In this document: piece after piece, positions 41,594 through 51,027 of the stretch
Layout: the number at the start of each line of letters is the position of its first letter
Position numbering within the stretch: position 1 is the stretch's first letter
From: Fibrobacter sp. UBA4375
Lineage (GTDB): Bacteria > Fibrobacterota > Fibrobacteria > Fibrobacterales > Fibrobacteraceae
DNA: 64,000 nt
Assembly: GCA_002391195.1 (NCBI GenBank)
Contig: DGRZ01000050.1
Span: forward strand, 432 to 64,431
Direction of reading: 5' to 3'
Made by a program: the position numbers and the translations under genes
Notes under the pieces: model-generated
Told to the model about the DNA's origin: nothing
Database searches by the model: none
The model's input: the letters and a program-made list of their open reading frames with translations, nothing else

Positions 41594-41624
41594 GAAAGTC
41601 CCACAGGTAACCTGTGGGACTTTT
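41594..41624. terminator. Bidirectional rho-independent terminator
   Basis: AAAGTCCCACAGGT and ACCTGTGGGACTTT form a strong perfect stem with A and T tracts on either side. It serves both the plus-strand barrel gene and the minus-strand gene ending at 41645. Confidence 0.85.
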
Positions 41625-41644
41625 CTATCAAGAAGAATTGAAAA

Positions 41645-43213
41645 CTAGAAGAAGATGAAGGCACCGAGGCTTGTCACGATGGCGTCTTTTTCAGCAAAGC
41701 CGGAGAAGGGATTCTCTAGGAACTGCTTCGTGAAAGCGAGTTCTACGGCGGCAGGACCATATTCGAAGCGTGCGCCCAAGTTCACTGTTGTGCCATTGGC
41801 GATGGTAGATATGTTCTTTGTCTTTTCACCGCCCAGTTCACGGTCGGAATATTCTGCGGCAGTCCAGGTATATTTGGCACCGCCGAATGCCATGAAGTAC
41901 TTGCTGAGCTGTATCTCGCCCAGGATATTGGGTTCAAAGACCAGTTGGGCATCTTGATGCCTGTCGCTAATACCTTCAATATTGTCGTAGTTGTACATGG
42001 GCAAGAAGGTGTTCAAGCCCAGATACACGTTGGCATTTTCAGAGCTGAGGACCGCAGCACCCAGGGTGAACATCGGGACAATTGAAACATTGGCCAGAGT
42101 GTCGGACAGGGTAGTTTTGGTGGTGACCAGGTAGTTTTTGCCGTCTTTCACCTGGAGTTCAGAGACGCTGGTCTTGTGCTTGTATTCGTTACGGACGCTT
42201 TCAATTCCTAAGGTCCAGTAGTAGACATCGCCACTGTAGGAAACTCCCAAGTAGCCTTGTGCGGCCCATGCGTCATCTTCGATTTCGGAGTTGGGCTGAT
42301 CGAGGAAGTGGTTTCCGTAGGGAGTTGCATAATGTCCGCTTAACAAGATATCAAAGGAGCCGACGTTCAAGGAGAAATTGGCGCCCACGACAGAGCCTGC
42401 GGTGGAGGACTTTTCAGTTTCATCAGTGCCGTCGGCGTGGTCGGTCCAGCGCCAGGCTTTACCTAGGGAATAATCCAAAGATGCACCGAACTTCTGGAAG
42501 GCGATACCTGCAGTTAGGAGACCCATGTCGGCTTCGTCGTTATTATCAAAAGAAAGGAAATAGGTCCAGCTGTCACCGAAGGCGACTACGCCCTGTTGCT
42601 CGACGGGGTCGAAATAGGCCAGCTTGGAACCGAACATGAAATGGGGAAAGCCGACATTTCCGCCGATAGTGGAGGCGGCGGCTTCGTTACCGACAGTGTT
42701 GTAGGCATTGCCATGAAGGATATCGCCCAGCTTGTTTACAGGTGCCTTTGCGACCTTGGAGGTATCCGTAGCGACGGAGTCTGTAACGGCCTTTGCGCTA
42801 TCGACTACGGCCACCTGTTCAGGAGCTGCCACCGCAGAGTCAGCAGGAGCGGCAGGAGCAGGCTCAGCTACTGTAGAGTCGGCGGCGGGTGCGGGTTCGG
42901 CTACGGCAACTGCAGAATCGGCAGGTGCTGGTGTCGCAGTGCTATCGGTGGCAACTTGGTCTGCAGCGGGTGCCGCGGTAGAGTCGGCCACTGTGGAGTC
43001 CGCTGCGGGAGCAGGTTCGGCTACGGCGACAGAATCGGTAGGAGCTGCCGCAGGAGCGGGCTCAGCTACGGGTGCGGTCGCAGGAGCAGGAGTGGGGGCC
43101 ACTGCAGGGGCTGGTTGTGCTGCCGGTGCGGCTGCAGCGCTGGCGGGTGCATTTTGAGCCTGGACACTGGCTGCCAGGCCGAGGGCGATGAGCAAAAGGT
43201 GTTTCTTCTTCAT
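41645..43213 (-). CDS. Outer-membrane protein with Ala/Pro-rich N-terminal repeats
   Basis: About 522 aa from the ATG at 43213 (an in-frame codon at 43264 is less plausible). It has a signal peptide (KKKHLLLIALGLAASVQAQ), then about 130 residues of low-complexity Ala/Pro/Asp/Ser/Thr/Val with recurring AEPAPAADSTV-type units. A beta-rich C-terminal part of about 360 residues follows, ending LGAFIFF. The rich linker could cross the periplasm or anchor to peptidoglycan, with a barrel in the outer membrane. Function unknown; it is probably structural. Confidence 0.65.
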   Translation of the reverse strand: MKKKHLLLIALGLAASVQAQNAPASAAAAPAAQPAPAVAPTPAPATAPVAEPAPAAAPTDSVAVAEPAPAADSTVADSTAAPAADQVATDSTATPAPADSAVAVAEPAPAADSTVAEPAPAAPADSAVAAPEQVAVVDSAKAVTDSVATDTSKVAKAPVNKLGDILHGNAYNTVGNEAAASTIGGNVGFPHFMFGSKLAYFDPVEQQGVVAFGDSWTYFLSFDNNDEADMGLLTAGIAFQKFGASLDYSLGKAWRWTDHADGTDETEKSSTAGSVVGANFSLNVGSFDILLSGHYATPYGNHFLDQPNSEIEDDAWAAQGYLGVSYSGDVYYWTLGIESVRNEYKHKTSVSELQVKDGKNYLVTTKTTLSDTLANVSIVPMFTLGAAVLSSENANVYLGLNTFLPMYNYDNIEGISDRHQDAQLVFEPNILGEIQLSKYFMAFGGAKYTWTAAEYSDRELGGEKTKNISTIANGTTVNLGARFEYGPAAVELAFTKQFLENPFSGFAEKDAIVTSLGAFIFF

Positions 43214-43366
43214 AGTACCATAAACATAGATAAATGGAGCGAAGAGCGGTTCAGAAAAGTGCAAATTTTTTGTAGACGCCTGTAAACAGAAAAGGTTTGG
43301 GCAGATTTATCTTTTTTGGGGAAAAAGTTTAATTTTATGTTCAATAGCTCACAAATGGAGTAAAAT

Positions 43367-44449
43367 ATGAGGATTTTCCAGTTAATCGGCGCGATATCCC
43401 TTGGTGCATTCCTGCTCTTGGGGTGCGATGGCGAAAATATTACAGAAGTTAGTCAGAAAGAGACCGATATCTCGCTTGCTGAAAGGGTCGGGCCGGTAAG
43501 CCAGTATGGCGAGCTTTTGGCGGGTCAGGTAGATGGGGTTGGGCGTATCTACGGCTCTTGTAATGGAATCGCGGCAGGCAAGGAAGTTCAAGTTCGTGGC
43601 ATGAGCATGTTCTGGAGCGTTGCTGGTGTGGGTGCCGATTTCTACAACGAAGCGGCAATTGATGCCATGGTCAGGGATATGAAGATTGAAATCATCCGCC
43701 TGGCTATCGGAACCGAAGAAAACTGGGGTGTAGGTGGTTTCATGAAGGATCCCGATGCCCAGCGTGAGCTCATCAAAAATTCAGTGATGGCAGCTGTTAA
43801 GAACGATATCTATGTGATTATCGACTGGCATTCTCATACGGCAGTTGACCAGCTGGAAGCGGCCAAGCAGTTCTTTGGCGAGATGGCGGAAGCCTATGGT
43901 GGATATAACAATGTCATTTTTGAAATATTCAACGAGCCCACCAAGCAGAGTTGGGATCAAGTTAGGGACTATGCGAACCAGATTGTAGACACAATCCGCG
44001 TTCATTCAGACAATCTTGTCCTTGTAGGTAACCCCAATTGGGACCAGAGGCCCGATATGGCCATAGGCAAAGAGGTGGAAGACCCCAAGCACAATGTGGC
44101 TTACACTTTCCACTACTATGCTATGACGCACGGTAATTGGGAAATGGGCAATGCCAATAAAGCTATGAAAGCGGGTCTATCGGTTTTCGTAAGTGAATGG
44201 GGTACGGGCACGGCTGATGGTAACGGAACACCAGGTGAAGCCGAAAACCAGAAATGGCAAGACTGGATGGATGCCAACAAGTTGTCTTCGGCCAACTGGT
44301 CTGCGGGCAACAAGAACGAAGGCACTGCGGCATTTACCCCGAACTCAACTCCGGAGTCCATAGAATTTACCGCTTCTGGTGAAATGGTCAAGGGCTTCTT
44401 TGCCAAGAATCCGGACAGCTACACGGCCTGCAAGTCCACAAAGAAATAA
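43367..44449 (+). CDS. Lipoprotein GH5 endoglucanase (cellulase)
   Basis: The 360-aa enzyme has a lipobox (LLLGC, Cys20) and a full GH5 TIM-barrel. Visible features are VRGMSMFWS, IIRLAIG, VIIDWHSH, FEIFNEPT with the acid/base Glu190, YTFHYYA, and VFVSEWGT with nucleophile Glu277. These are the hallmarks of bacterial family 5 endoglucanases, which cut internal beta-1,4 bonds of cellulose. The lipid anchor suggests it works at the outer membrane. A terminator follows at 44466. It stands alone between divergent and convergent neighbours. Confidence 0.93.
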   Translation: MRIFQLIGAISLGAFLLLGCDGENITEVSQKETDISLAERVGPVSQYGELLAGQVDGVGRIYGSCNGIAAGKEVQVRGMSMFWSVAGVGADFYNEAAIDAMVRDMKIEIIRLAIGTEENWGVGGFMKDPDAQRELIKNSVMAAVKNDIYVIIDWHSHTAVDQLEAAKQFFGEMAEAYGGYNNVIFEIFNEPTKQSWDQVRDYANQIVDTIRVHSDNLVLVGNPNWDQRPDMAIGKEVEDPKHNVAYTFHYYAMTHGNWEMGNANKAMKAGLSVFVSEWGTGTADGNGTPGEAENQKWQDWMDANKLSSANWSAGNKNEGTAAFTPNSTPESIEFTASGEMVKGFFAKNPDSYTACKSTKK

Positions 44450-44465
44450 GTGATTAATGGAAAAT

Positions 44466-44496
44466 AAAAAACTACTTCTGCGAGGAGGTAGTTTTT
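44466..44496 (+). terminator. Rho-independent terminator
   Basis: AAAAACTACTTC and GAGGTAGTTTTT form a stem with a short loop, 17 bp after the GH5 stop. It also lies near the end of the minus-strand gene at 44506. Confidence 0.75.
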
Positions 44497-44505
44497 ATTT
44501 TGAAG

Positions 44506-46488
44506 TTATTCCTTTTCGTAGCGCACGTAGGCAAATTTTTTGCTATCGGGAGCCCACGAGTTCACGTTGATGGTTCCCTGGCCGCCGAACAGCTTTAGAA
44601 TCGTGCGGGGCTCGCTCCAGCCAGCTTTGTCGCTGCCCGTCATCAGACGGATTTCCACGTTCTTGTTGGGCACGTGTTCGCCGGGGCGCACGTCCCGTTC
44701 GTGGTAGGCCAGCATCACGACTTTCGTGCGGTCGGGCGAAATGTGCGGGAACCAGGTGTTCCAATGGACGTCTTGTGTCATCTGCGTCTGTTCGGAGCCG
44801 TCGGACCTCATGCGCCACGCCTGCATGCGACCGCTGCGAACAGAATTGAACCAGATGTATTCTCCGTCGCAGTCGTATTCCGGTCCGTCATTCAGGCCGA
44901 AAGCCGTCGTGAGCTGCGTCTCGTTCCCGCCGGCAGTGGGAATGGTGTAAATGTCGTATTCTCCATCCCGTTCGGCGCAGTAGGCGAGCGTTTTTCCGTC
45001 GGCGGTAACGCCGTGGAGGTAGCTGGGAGCAAGGGGCGTCATCAGTTCCGGCATTCGTCCGTCAAAGAAAATCTTGTAGATGCGAGAAAGGCCGTCTTCT
45101 TTGGTGTGGTGGCTTACGAAAAGACCTAACCCATCGGGGGAGAGCACGTGGTCGTTGTTGCAGTTGTCCACAAAGTAGCTCGGAACTTCGGTAATGGCTC
45201 CGCTCTCGATTTCGATTTTATAGATGCGGCCTTCGCTGTTGTAGGTGAGGAATTTTCCGTCGGCGCTCCAGTTGGGCGCTTCGATGACCTTGTCAAATTC
45301 CTTGAGCAACGTCGTCTTGCCCGTTTCGATATCGTAAACCTGCAAGAACGACTTGTTGCCAGAACGGTCCCAGACTTCGCCCGGGCTGAGTTCGAAGGGG
45401 TAGCTCACTCCCCATGCGGCGCGGAGGTTGTCCATCTGCGTCATCATCTGCATGGTCTTGCTGTGAGGCATCTCGGGGCATTCCTTGAGGCCTTTCTCGA
45501 GGGCCGCCTTGCAGCCTAGCACCTCGTATTCGTAGCAGTTCTCGATGCGGGGCGGCCTTACGGACTCTACCAGATTTCCGGCCACATCGAACAACTGAAT
45601 TTCTTCCATGTCGTTCAGGTTCTGTACCCGAATAAAGCCTGTGGTTCCGTAAATGACGCCCTCGTTTTTGAGCGGCGCTACCATCGAGGTCTTGAGATGC
45701 GCCACTTGGCCATTCGCATATGTGAGGTCGATCCAGTCCGTCGCATCCACGCCCGTGTGGAACTTGACGCACTTGGTTTTCGTTTGCACGATGTGATTTG
45801 CGATGCAGTTCCCACCCGATGTCATTTCCGCACAGTCTCCACCTGATGTCATCCCCGCACAGTCTCCACCTGATGTCATCCCCGCGGAGGCGGGGATCTC
45901 CTTGCAAATTTCCGGGTCAGTCAAAAAGATATCCGCGAACGTGAGGCTGTAAATGCCCAAGTCAAGCAACGCGCCGCCCGCAAGCTCCGGCTTTTGCAAG
46001 CGCTCGATATGCGAAAGGGGCATGGAAAAATCTGCTTCCACGCTTTCCACCTTGCCAATTTTCCCGGCCAGAATCCAATCCTTGACCATCTGCACGGCGG
46101 GCAAGAACCTTGTCCACATGGCCTCGCACAGGAACACGCCTTTTTCTTCGGCAAGGGCCACCACTTCTGATGCTATCAGGGCGTTGGCAGTAAATGCCTT
46201 TTCTACCAACAGGTTCTTGTTGTGTTCCAGGCAAAGCAAGATGTTGTTGTAATGCTCGGAATGGGGAGTGGCCACATAGATCAAATCTACCGCAGGGTCC
46301 CGGGCAAGTTCCTCGTAACTGCCGTAGGCTTGCCCGAAACCGTATTCGTCGGCAAATTTTTTCGCCTTGTCAAGTGAGCGCGACGCAACCGCATAGCATT
46401 CTACGCCCATGCCCTGCTTTTCGAGAGTCTTGACGGCAGCCGCCATCTTGGTGGCGATATGCCCACAACCGAGAATTGCAAACTTCAT
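44506..46488 (-). CDS. Gfo/Idh/MocA oxidoreductase fused to TolB-like propeller, with in-frame repeat insertion
   Basis: The 660-aa protein begins with a Rossmann fold (KFAILGCGHIATKMAAAV) and an EKAFTANA block like the EKP motif of Gfo/Idh enzymes, running to about residue 350. From about 370 it has repeated WSADGKFLTYN / APDSKKFAYVR / SPDRTKVVMLA units, typical of TolB/WD40-like propellers. Such a fusion is unusual. Around residues 196-225 a tract with GMTSGGDCA repeats is encoded by three 27-bp units (45812-45900) ending in a REP-like palindrome. It keeps the frame but interrupts the C-terminal alpha/beta part of the dehydrogenase. The enzyme may still work if the tract loops out. Confidence 0.75.
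   Translation of the reverse strand: MKFAILGCGHIATKMAAAVKTLEKQGMGVECYAVASRSLDKAKKFADEYGFGQAYGSYEELARDPAVDLIYVATPHSEHYNNILLCLEHNKNLLVEKAFTANALIASEVVALAEEKGVFLCEAMWTRFLPAVQMVKDWILAGKIGKVESVEADFSMPLSHIERLQKPELAGGALLDLGIYSLTFADIFLTDPEICKEIPASAGMTSGGDCAGMTSGGDCAEMTSGGNCIANHIVQTKTKCVKFHTGVDATDWIDLTYANGQVAHLKTSMVAPLKNEGVIYGTTGFIRVQNLNDMEEIQLFDVAGNLVESVRPPRIENCYEYEVLGCKAALEKGLKECPEMPHSKTMQMMTQMDNLRAAWGVSYPFELSPGEVWDRSGNKSFLQVYDIETGKTTLLKEFDKVIEAPNWSADGKFLTYNSEGRIYKIEIESGAITEVPSYFVDNCNNDHVLSPDGLGLFVSHHTKEDGLSRIYKIFFDGRMPELMTPLAPSYLHGVTADGKTLAYCAERDGEYDIYTIPTAGGNETQLTTAFGLNDGPEYDCDGEYIWFNSVRSGRMQAWRMRSDGSEQTQMTQDVHWNTWFPHISPDRTKVVMLAYHERDVRPGEHVPNKNVEIRLMTGSDKAGWSEPRTILKLFGGQGTINVNSWAPDSKKFAYVRYEKE
45812..45900. 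repeat. Three 27-bp tandem units with REP-like palindrome, inside a coding region
   Basis: Units of CCACCTGATGTCATCCCCGC type repeat at 45812-45838, 45839-45865 and from 45866. The last runs into ATCCCCGCGGAGGCGGGGAT, the REP family seen elsewhere in the window. It remains in frame (27 = 9 codons). Confidence 0.85.
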
Positions 46489-46614
46489 AAAGACCTCAAA
46501 TTTGCTGGATTATTGTCCTACATTGCTCAATATAAGCATATTTTGTCAACAACAACATATCATTATTGAACAAAGCTGGATTCACGTGTAAACACAAAAC
46601 GCTAAATTCACAAT

Positions 46615-48084
46615 TTAGCGACTTGCGCATTTACAGGGCACCAATTTCAGCACCAGCGCCACCAGGATGGTGGTGGTCATGCTGATAAAGGGCATCCAGG
46701 GCCAGCTGAATATACCGCCCAGTACCGCAGGTACGCCAAAGGCGGGAATCCCTTGAATAAGCACCAGGCTTGCCATGCCGCAAAGTACGGCCGCAATCAC
46801 CTGCCAACTGCGCAAGCCCTTCACAAAGAAGGCGAGCAGGAACATACCGAGGAGAGGTCCTGTGAAAAGTCCCGTAAAGAAGATGGCGTTCTTGAGGAGG
46901 CTGCCCTGCTGGGTGGCGGCAAACAGTGCAAAGAAAACACCCAGCACGCCCCAGACCACCGTCCAGATTTTCGCCCGCTTGAGGCCGCCGATCCCTTCGG
47001 ATTCGCCCCAGCCCAAGAAGTCGTGCTCCGAGGTGTTGCTGAGGGAATTGATAGCTCCCGAAAGGCTGCTCATGGCAGCCGCACAGATGGCCGCCACAAT
47101 GAGGCCGGTCACCCCCACCGGAAGCCCGTTCACGATAAAGTAGGGAAACACGTCGTTCTGGCCAAGGCCATCGGGCAAGGCCGCTACCTTTGAAATCTTG
47201 TAATAAACAAACAGGGCGGCACCCACCCAGTAGAACAGTATGGAAACGGCACAGCCCAGCACCATGGAGAGCACGCTGGAGCGGTTGGCCGCCTTCACGT
47301 CTTTGCAGCTCAGGTAGCGCTGCACGAACTGCTGGTCGCAACCGCGAATGGCGATTTCCAGAACGGCATAGGCAAAGCCCGCCGACACCAAGGTCCGGGC
47401 GTTAGAAATATCGAAACTGGCATCCCACCACTTGGTCTTGCCCGCTTCGCTTGCAAGAGCGGCCATCTCGCCGAAACCGCCCACTGCATTGGCGATTAAA
47501 ACCAGCACCAAGACGCCTCCGCCAAAGAACACGCAGAACTGCATCACGTCGGTCCAGATAACCGCCTTGATGCCACCGAACCAGGTGTAGAAAATGGCCA
47601 CCGCCGCAGACACCACAATGGCAAGCTTCAAGTCGATGTGCAAAATCTGGGCCAGCACCAGGGATGGCGCATACAGCAGAATTCCCGTGCGGAGCAGAAG
47701 GTGCATGCAGTAGAACACTGCCGCCAGGCGGCGCACCGCTTTGGAACCGAAACGGACTTCGAAAAGTTCATAGGCACTGTTGATTCCGGACGTGCGAAAC
47801 CTTGGGATAAACACGAAGCCCACCACCACGATGCTGAGGAGCGCTCCTATCTGGAACATAAGGAAAGTCATGTTGTCGCCATAGACATCGGCGGGAGCTC
47901 CCAAGAAGGTGGTGGCGCTTACGGAGGTGGCAATAAGGCTTATACCTACGGCAATCCAAGGCATGGACCCGCCACCGAACATGTATTCCTTGAGGTTCTT
48001 GTTGCCCCGGGAAACCCAGAGGCCGATAAACAGGGAAACTAAAAGATAAGCGGCGAGAACCGCCCAATCCAAAACAGTGAACAA
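46615..48084 (-). CDS. Sodium:solute symporter (SSS family)
   Basis: The 489-aa membrane protein has about 13-14 hydrophobic segments and SSS motifs: GISLIATSVSATTFLGAPADVY near the start, GGIKAVIWTDVMQF, and CAAAMSSLSGAINSLSNTSEHDF. These fit Na+-coupled uptake of sugars or organic acids. The substrate is unknown. It lies downstream of the diguanylate cyclase gene (23 bp) on the minus strand and may share its transcript. Confidence 0.9.
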   Translation of the reverse strand: MFTVLDWAVLAAYLLVSLFIGLWVSRGNKNLKEYMFGGGSMPWIAVGISLIATSVSATTFLGAPADVYGDNMTFLMFQIGALLSIVVVGFVFIPRFRTSGINSAYELFEVRFGSKAVRRLAAVFYCMHLLLRTGILLYAPSLVLAQILHIDLKLAIVVSAAVAIFYTWFGGIKAVIWTDVMQFCVFFGGGVLVLVLIANAVGGFGEMAALASEAGKTKWWDASFDISNARTLVSAGFAYAVLEIAIRGCDQQFVQRYLSCKDVKAANRSSVLSMVLGCAVSILFYWVGAALFVYYKISKVAALPDGLGQNDVFPYFIVNGLPVGVTGLIVAAICAAAMSSLSGAINSLSNTSEHDFLGWGESEGIGGLKRAKIWTVVWGVLGVFFALFAATQQGSLLKNAIFFTGLFTGPLLGMFLLAFFVKGLRSWQVIAAVLCGMASLVLIQGIPAFGVPAVLGGIFSWPWMPFISMTTTILVALVLKLVPCKCASR

Positions 48085-48107
48085 AATCGCCCCCTAGTCA
48101 AGCGGCT

Positions 48108-49925
48108 CTAGGCCGTTTCTGTGTATTGGATAACCTGATTGCGGCCGCCTTCCTTGGCCTTGTACAGGGCCTGGTCCGCAAAGTTCACGGCCTTCATCAT
48201 GTTGTCCTTGAATTCCGGAGTCACGAGGAACGCACCGATACTGATGCTTACCCGGAGAGGCGTGGCCTGGTGCACTTCGAATTCCAAATCCAGCACGGCC
48301 TTGCGGATGCGCTCCGCCGTTTCCATCATGCCTTCGGGCGTGGTATCTACAAGGCCCACCACAAGTTCTTCGCCACCGTAGCGGGCCACCACGTCGATAT
48401 CCTTGCGAACCTCCCTGAGCAGGGTCTTTGCAATCCCGATAATCACCATATCGCCCACGCCGTGACCATAGGTATCGTTCACGCTCTTGAAATGATCGAT
48501 ATCCATCATCAGCACGCCGATATTGTACTGGCGTCTGTCGGCACGAATCTTTTCGGTGCGCAGGGCGTCGGGCAGGGTCCGCTTGTTCAAAAGGCCTGTC
48601 ATGCCGTCGCGAGTAGCCTCGTCTTTCTTGGTCTCGAACTGGCTTGCCCTGGCGTAGGCAAAACCCGCCACTCCGGCAAAGGCCTTCAAAAGTTGCATTT
48701 CGTGTTCGGTGTAACGGCCGGAGGTTCTGCTCTCGAGGCAGATCGCCAGTTCCGCCTGACCCGCATTGTTGTCCGTAGAAATGGGCATCACGAACAGCTG
48801 GCGGAAATCCAAGTTCTTGTTTTCGCGGTTGTCTATACGGGGAATGTACTGGCTGGAGCTAGAACTGAAGAATCGCTCCACGGGGCGGTTCTGGAAAATC
48901 GCAAGAATCGCTAGGCCCTTGTCCGAAAGGGTGAACTTTTTATTCTGGAACTGCTCGCTGTCGATACCGTCAACGCAAACCACATGGCCTTCACGTTCCT
49001 TGTGGGTATCCACCTGGTCCTGCTTATCCAGGGCCAAAAGCATCATTCGGTCGTATGGAATATTCTGCTTGACGTAGTCGAAAATCTGGTTGTAGATGTC
49101 CTTGACTGACATGGTCTGGAAAAACTTGTGCTGGTAGCTGTACAGAATGCTGAACTGGTGCTGACCGATAAAGTTTTTTGCCGAAACAAAGGACTTATAG
49201 TAGAGAGCAAACAGGGTGCTTGCGATGTGGGTAAGGGCCTGGACCGTCGATTGGTTGAAGGCGTTGGGGTACAGCGAATCTATCACCAGGGCACCAATGC
49301 GGTTCTTGCCCTGGTCCAAAATGGGTACCGCAGCAAGGGACTTGATCATGGGATTGTCGATATAGTACAGCAGCGCCTTTCCGCCGGAAAGGTCACCTTC
49401 TAGCAGGCGTTCCACGTCTATGTTGAAAAGCTGGCCGATAAGCCCAGAAGTTTCGGTCACTTTTACATCGGAAGCTATCTGGACGCTGGGATCTGCACTA
49501 TAGACCCGGATCCCCCATTCCTTGTTGCTGTTCAATGAAGAGAAAATGACCAAAGAGTGGACATTGGGAATGACCCTTTTTAGCCCGTGGAGCAAATCGG
49601 TCATGGACTTGTTCACATCGGCGTTTGCACGGGCCCAGACCTGATTCACCTTCAGAGTAGAATTGGGTTCGTTGAATTCAGAAGATTCGTCCTTGATGGA
49701 GTTCCGAAGTTCCGGAGTCACCGCAGGGGCAAGGCCCGTGGCCCTCATGGCACGGGTCACCACCGGAAGGCTCGCCGTCTTGCTGCCAGGAATGCGGGGC
49801 AGGTTAATATAACCGAGAGCTACGGCAATGCCTGCCACAGGGATAAAGAACAGAAGCATTCCACCCTGAAACGCGACGCCTAAAAAAAGGCCCGCCACAA
49901 AAAACAACACACATGCCATCAACAT
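48108..49925 (-). CDS. Diguanylate cyclase with GAF-like sensor regions
   Basis: The 605-aa protein has two N-terminal membrane segments (about 1-45), two GAF-like domains (roughly 100-270 and 280-430) and a C-terminal GGDEF domain with RYGGEELVVGLVD near residue 515. GGEEL is an active-type signature, so it should make c-di-GMP. The residue pattern just before it is KDID rather than RxxD, so the feedback I-site seems lost. The product would signal to c-di-GMP receptors not visible here. It follows the lptG-type gene region by 10 bp. Confidence 0.9.
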   Translation of the reverse strand: MLMACVLFFVAGLFLGVAFQGGMLLFFIPVAGIAVALGYINLPRIPGSKTASLPVVTRAMRATGLAPAVTPELRNSIKDESSEFNEPNSTLKVNQVWARANADVNKSMTDLLHGLKRVIPNVHSLVIFSSLNSNKEWGIRVYSADPSVQIASDVKVTETSGLIGQLFNIDVERLLEGDLSGGKALLYYIDNPMIKSLAAVPILDQGKNRIGALVIDSLYPNAFNQSTVQALTHIASTLFALYYKSFVSAKNFIGQHQFSILYSYQHKFFQTMSVKDIYNQIFDYVKQNIPYDRMMLLALDKQDQVDTHKEREGHVVCVDGIDSEQFQNKKFTLSDKGLAILAIFQNRPVERFFSSSSSQYIPRIDNRENKNLDFRQLFVMPISTDNNAGQAELAICLESRTSGRYTEHEMQLLKAFAGVAGFAYARASQFETKKDEATRDGMTGLLNKRTLPDALRTEKIRADRRQYNIGVLMMDIDHFKSVNDTYGHGVGDMVIIGIAKTLLREVRKDIDVVARYGGEELVVGLVDTTPEGMMETAERIRKAVLDLEFEVHQATPLRVSISIGAFLVTPEFKDNMMKAVNFADQALYKAKEGGRNQVIQYTETA

Positions 49926-49935
49926 TCAAAAACCT

Positions 49936-51027
49936 CTACAGCCTAAACGAGCGGTACAACATGGTAGAAGCCAAAGCCCCGAACACCAGGTGGCTTATCC
50001 AGGCACCCATGAAGGGGGAAAGGGCTCCGTTCTCGCCCATTTTCAGTCCAATCCGTTCCAAGATATAATAGCTAAAAACAAGCAGCAGGCCAATGCCGAA
50101 TTTCTGGGAAAGCCCCCCGGAACGGGTATAACGGTGGCAAAGGGCAGCACCGATCAAAAGCACAATCAAGTTCATCCAGTGAGCAGACCGCTTAAAGTAC
50201 AGGGCTGTCTCCATGACACGGGTGTCTTCGCCAGAGCGTTTTAACACCTCGATACGCTTGAGGACCATCTTGGAGTCCATCTCGTCGGGAATCTGCCGCT
50301 CGTTGATCAGGTCTTCGGGGCGGGTGCTGACCTTGTCCACCAGTTTTTCCTTGGTAAAGGGAAGCACCGTTACGGAGCCATCCTTATTGAAAATTCTATG
50401 ATGGCCCCGCTCGAAAAGCCAGTAGCCTATGCCTTCTTCTTCGGCCCAGGTCACGGTCTTGGCGTCAAAACGCTCCACCAGGTGCCCCTGGTCCCGCAAA
50501 AGCAGCACCACGTCGCGCCCCAGTTTCCTGTCACCGGAATAATGCCTAAAGAACCAGCTGGCCCGTTCGCTGTCGATAAAGGTAAAATTGCTCTTTTCCT
50601 TGATACGCGGATTCTTCTTTTTCTGGGCGTTGGTCTCCATGATTTCTAGGCGCTTGTGGTTCGCGTCGGGCAACCAAAGCTCGCTCATCTCATAGGCACC
50701 AAGAGAAACCAATATACCAAATACAAATATGGGCATCAGCGTGCGGAAGGGGTTCTGTCCCGAACTCTGCATGGCACTCATTTCCAGGTGGCGAGTCATG
50801 TTGCCCACAGAAGCAAGCACCGCAATAAAAAGGGCTACCGGTGTAATCAGGTAAAGAATATAGGGCAGGTAGCTGATGTAGTAATCGTACACCGACTGCA
50901 CATCGCGGGCAAGCCAGGTCTTGATGTTGCCCACAAAATCAATCACCACGAACATAAAGATGGCGCCCACCACCACGATGAGGAACATCTTCAAGAAATT
51001 GCGTATGAGATAGCGGGAAAACTTCAT
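49936..51027 (-). CDS. lptG: LptF/LptG-family LPS export permease
   Basis: About 363 aa. It is a YjgP/YjgQ permease that, with LptB and a partner, extracts LPS from the inner membrane. The N-terminal block MKFSRYLIRNFLKMFLIVV opens the family. Four to six membrane segments surround a periplasmic beta-domain, and EMSAMQSSGQNP matches the conserved cytoplasmic loop. The ATG at 51027 overlaps the upstream gene's stop by 4 bp; upstream in-frame codons in the neighbour are not credible. LptF versus LptG is assigned only by order. Confidence 0.88.
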   Translation of the reverse strand: MKFSRYLIRNFLKMFLIVVVGAIFMFVVIDFVGNIKTWLARDVQSVYDYYISYLPYILYLITPVALFIAVLASVGNMTRHLEMSAMQSSGQNPFRTLMPIFVFGILVSLGAYEMSELWLPDANHKRLEIMETNAQKKKNPRIKEKSNFTFIDSERASWFFRHYSGDRKLGRDVVLLLRDQGHLVERFDAKTVTWAEEEGIGYWLFERGHHRIFNKDGSVTVLPFTKEKLVDKVSTRPEDLINERQIPDEMDSKMVLKRIEVLKRSGEDTRVMETALYFKRSAHWMNLIVLLIGAALCHRYTRSGGLSQKFGIGLLLVFSYYILERIGLKMGENGALSPFMGAWISHLVFGALASTMLYRSFRL

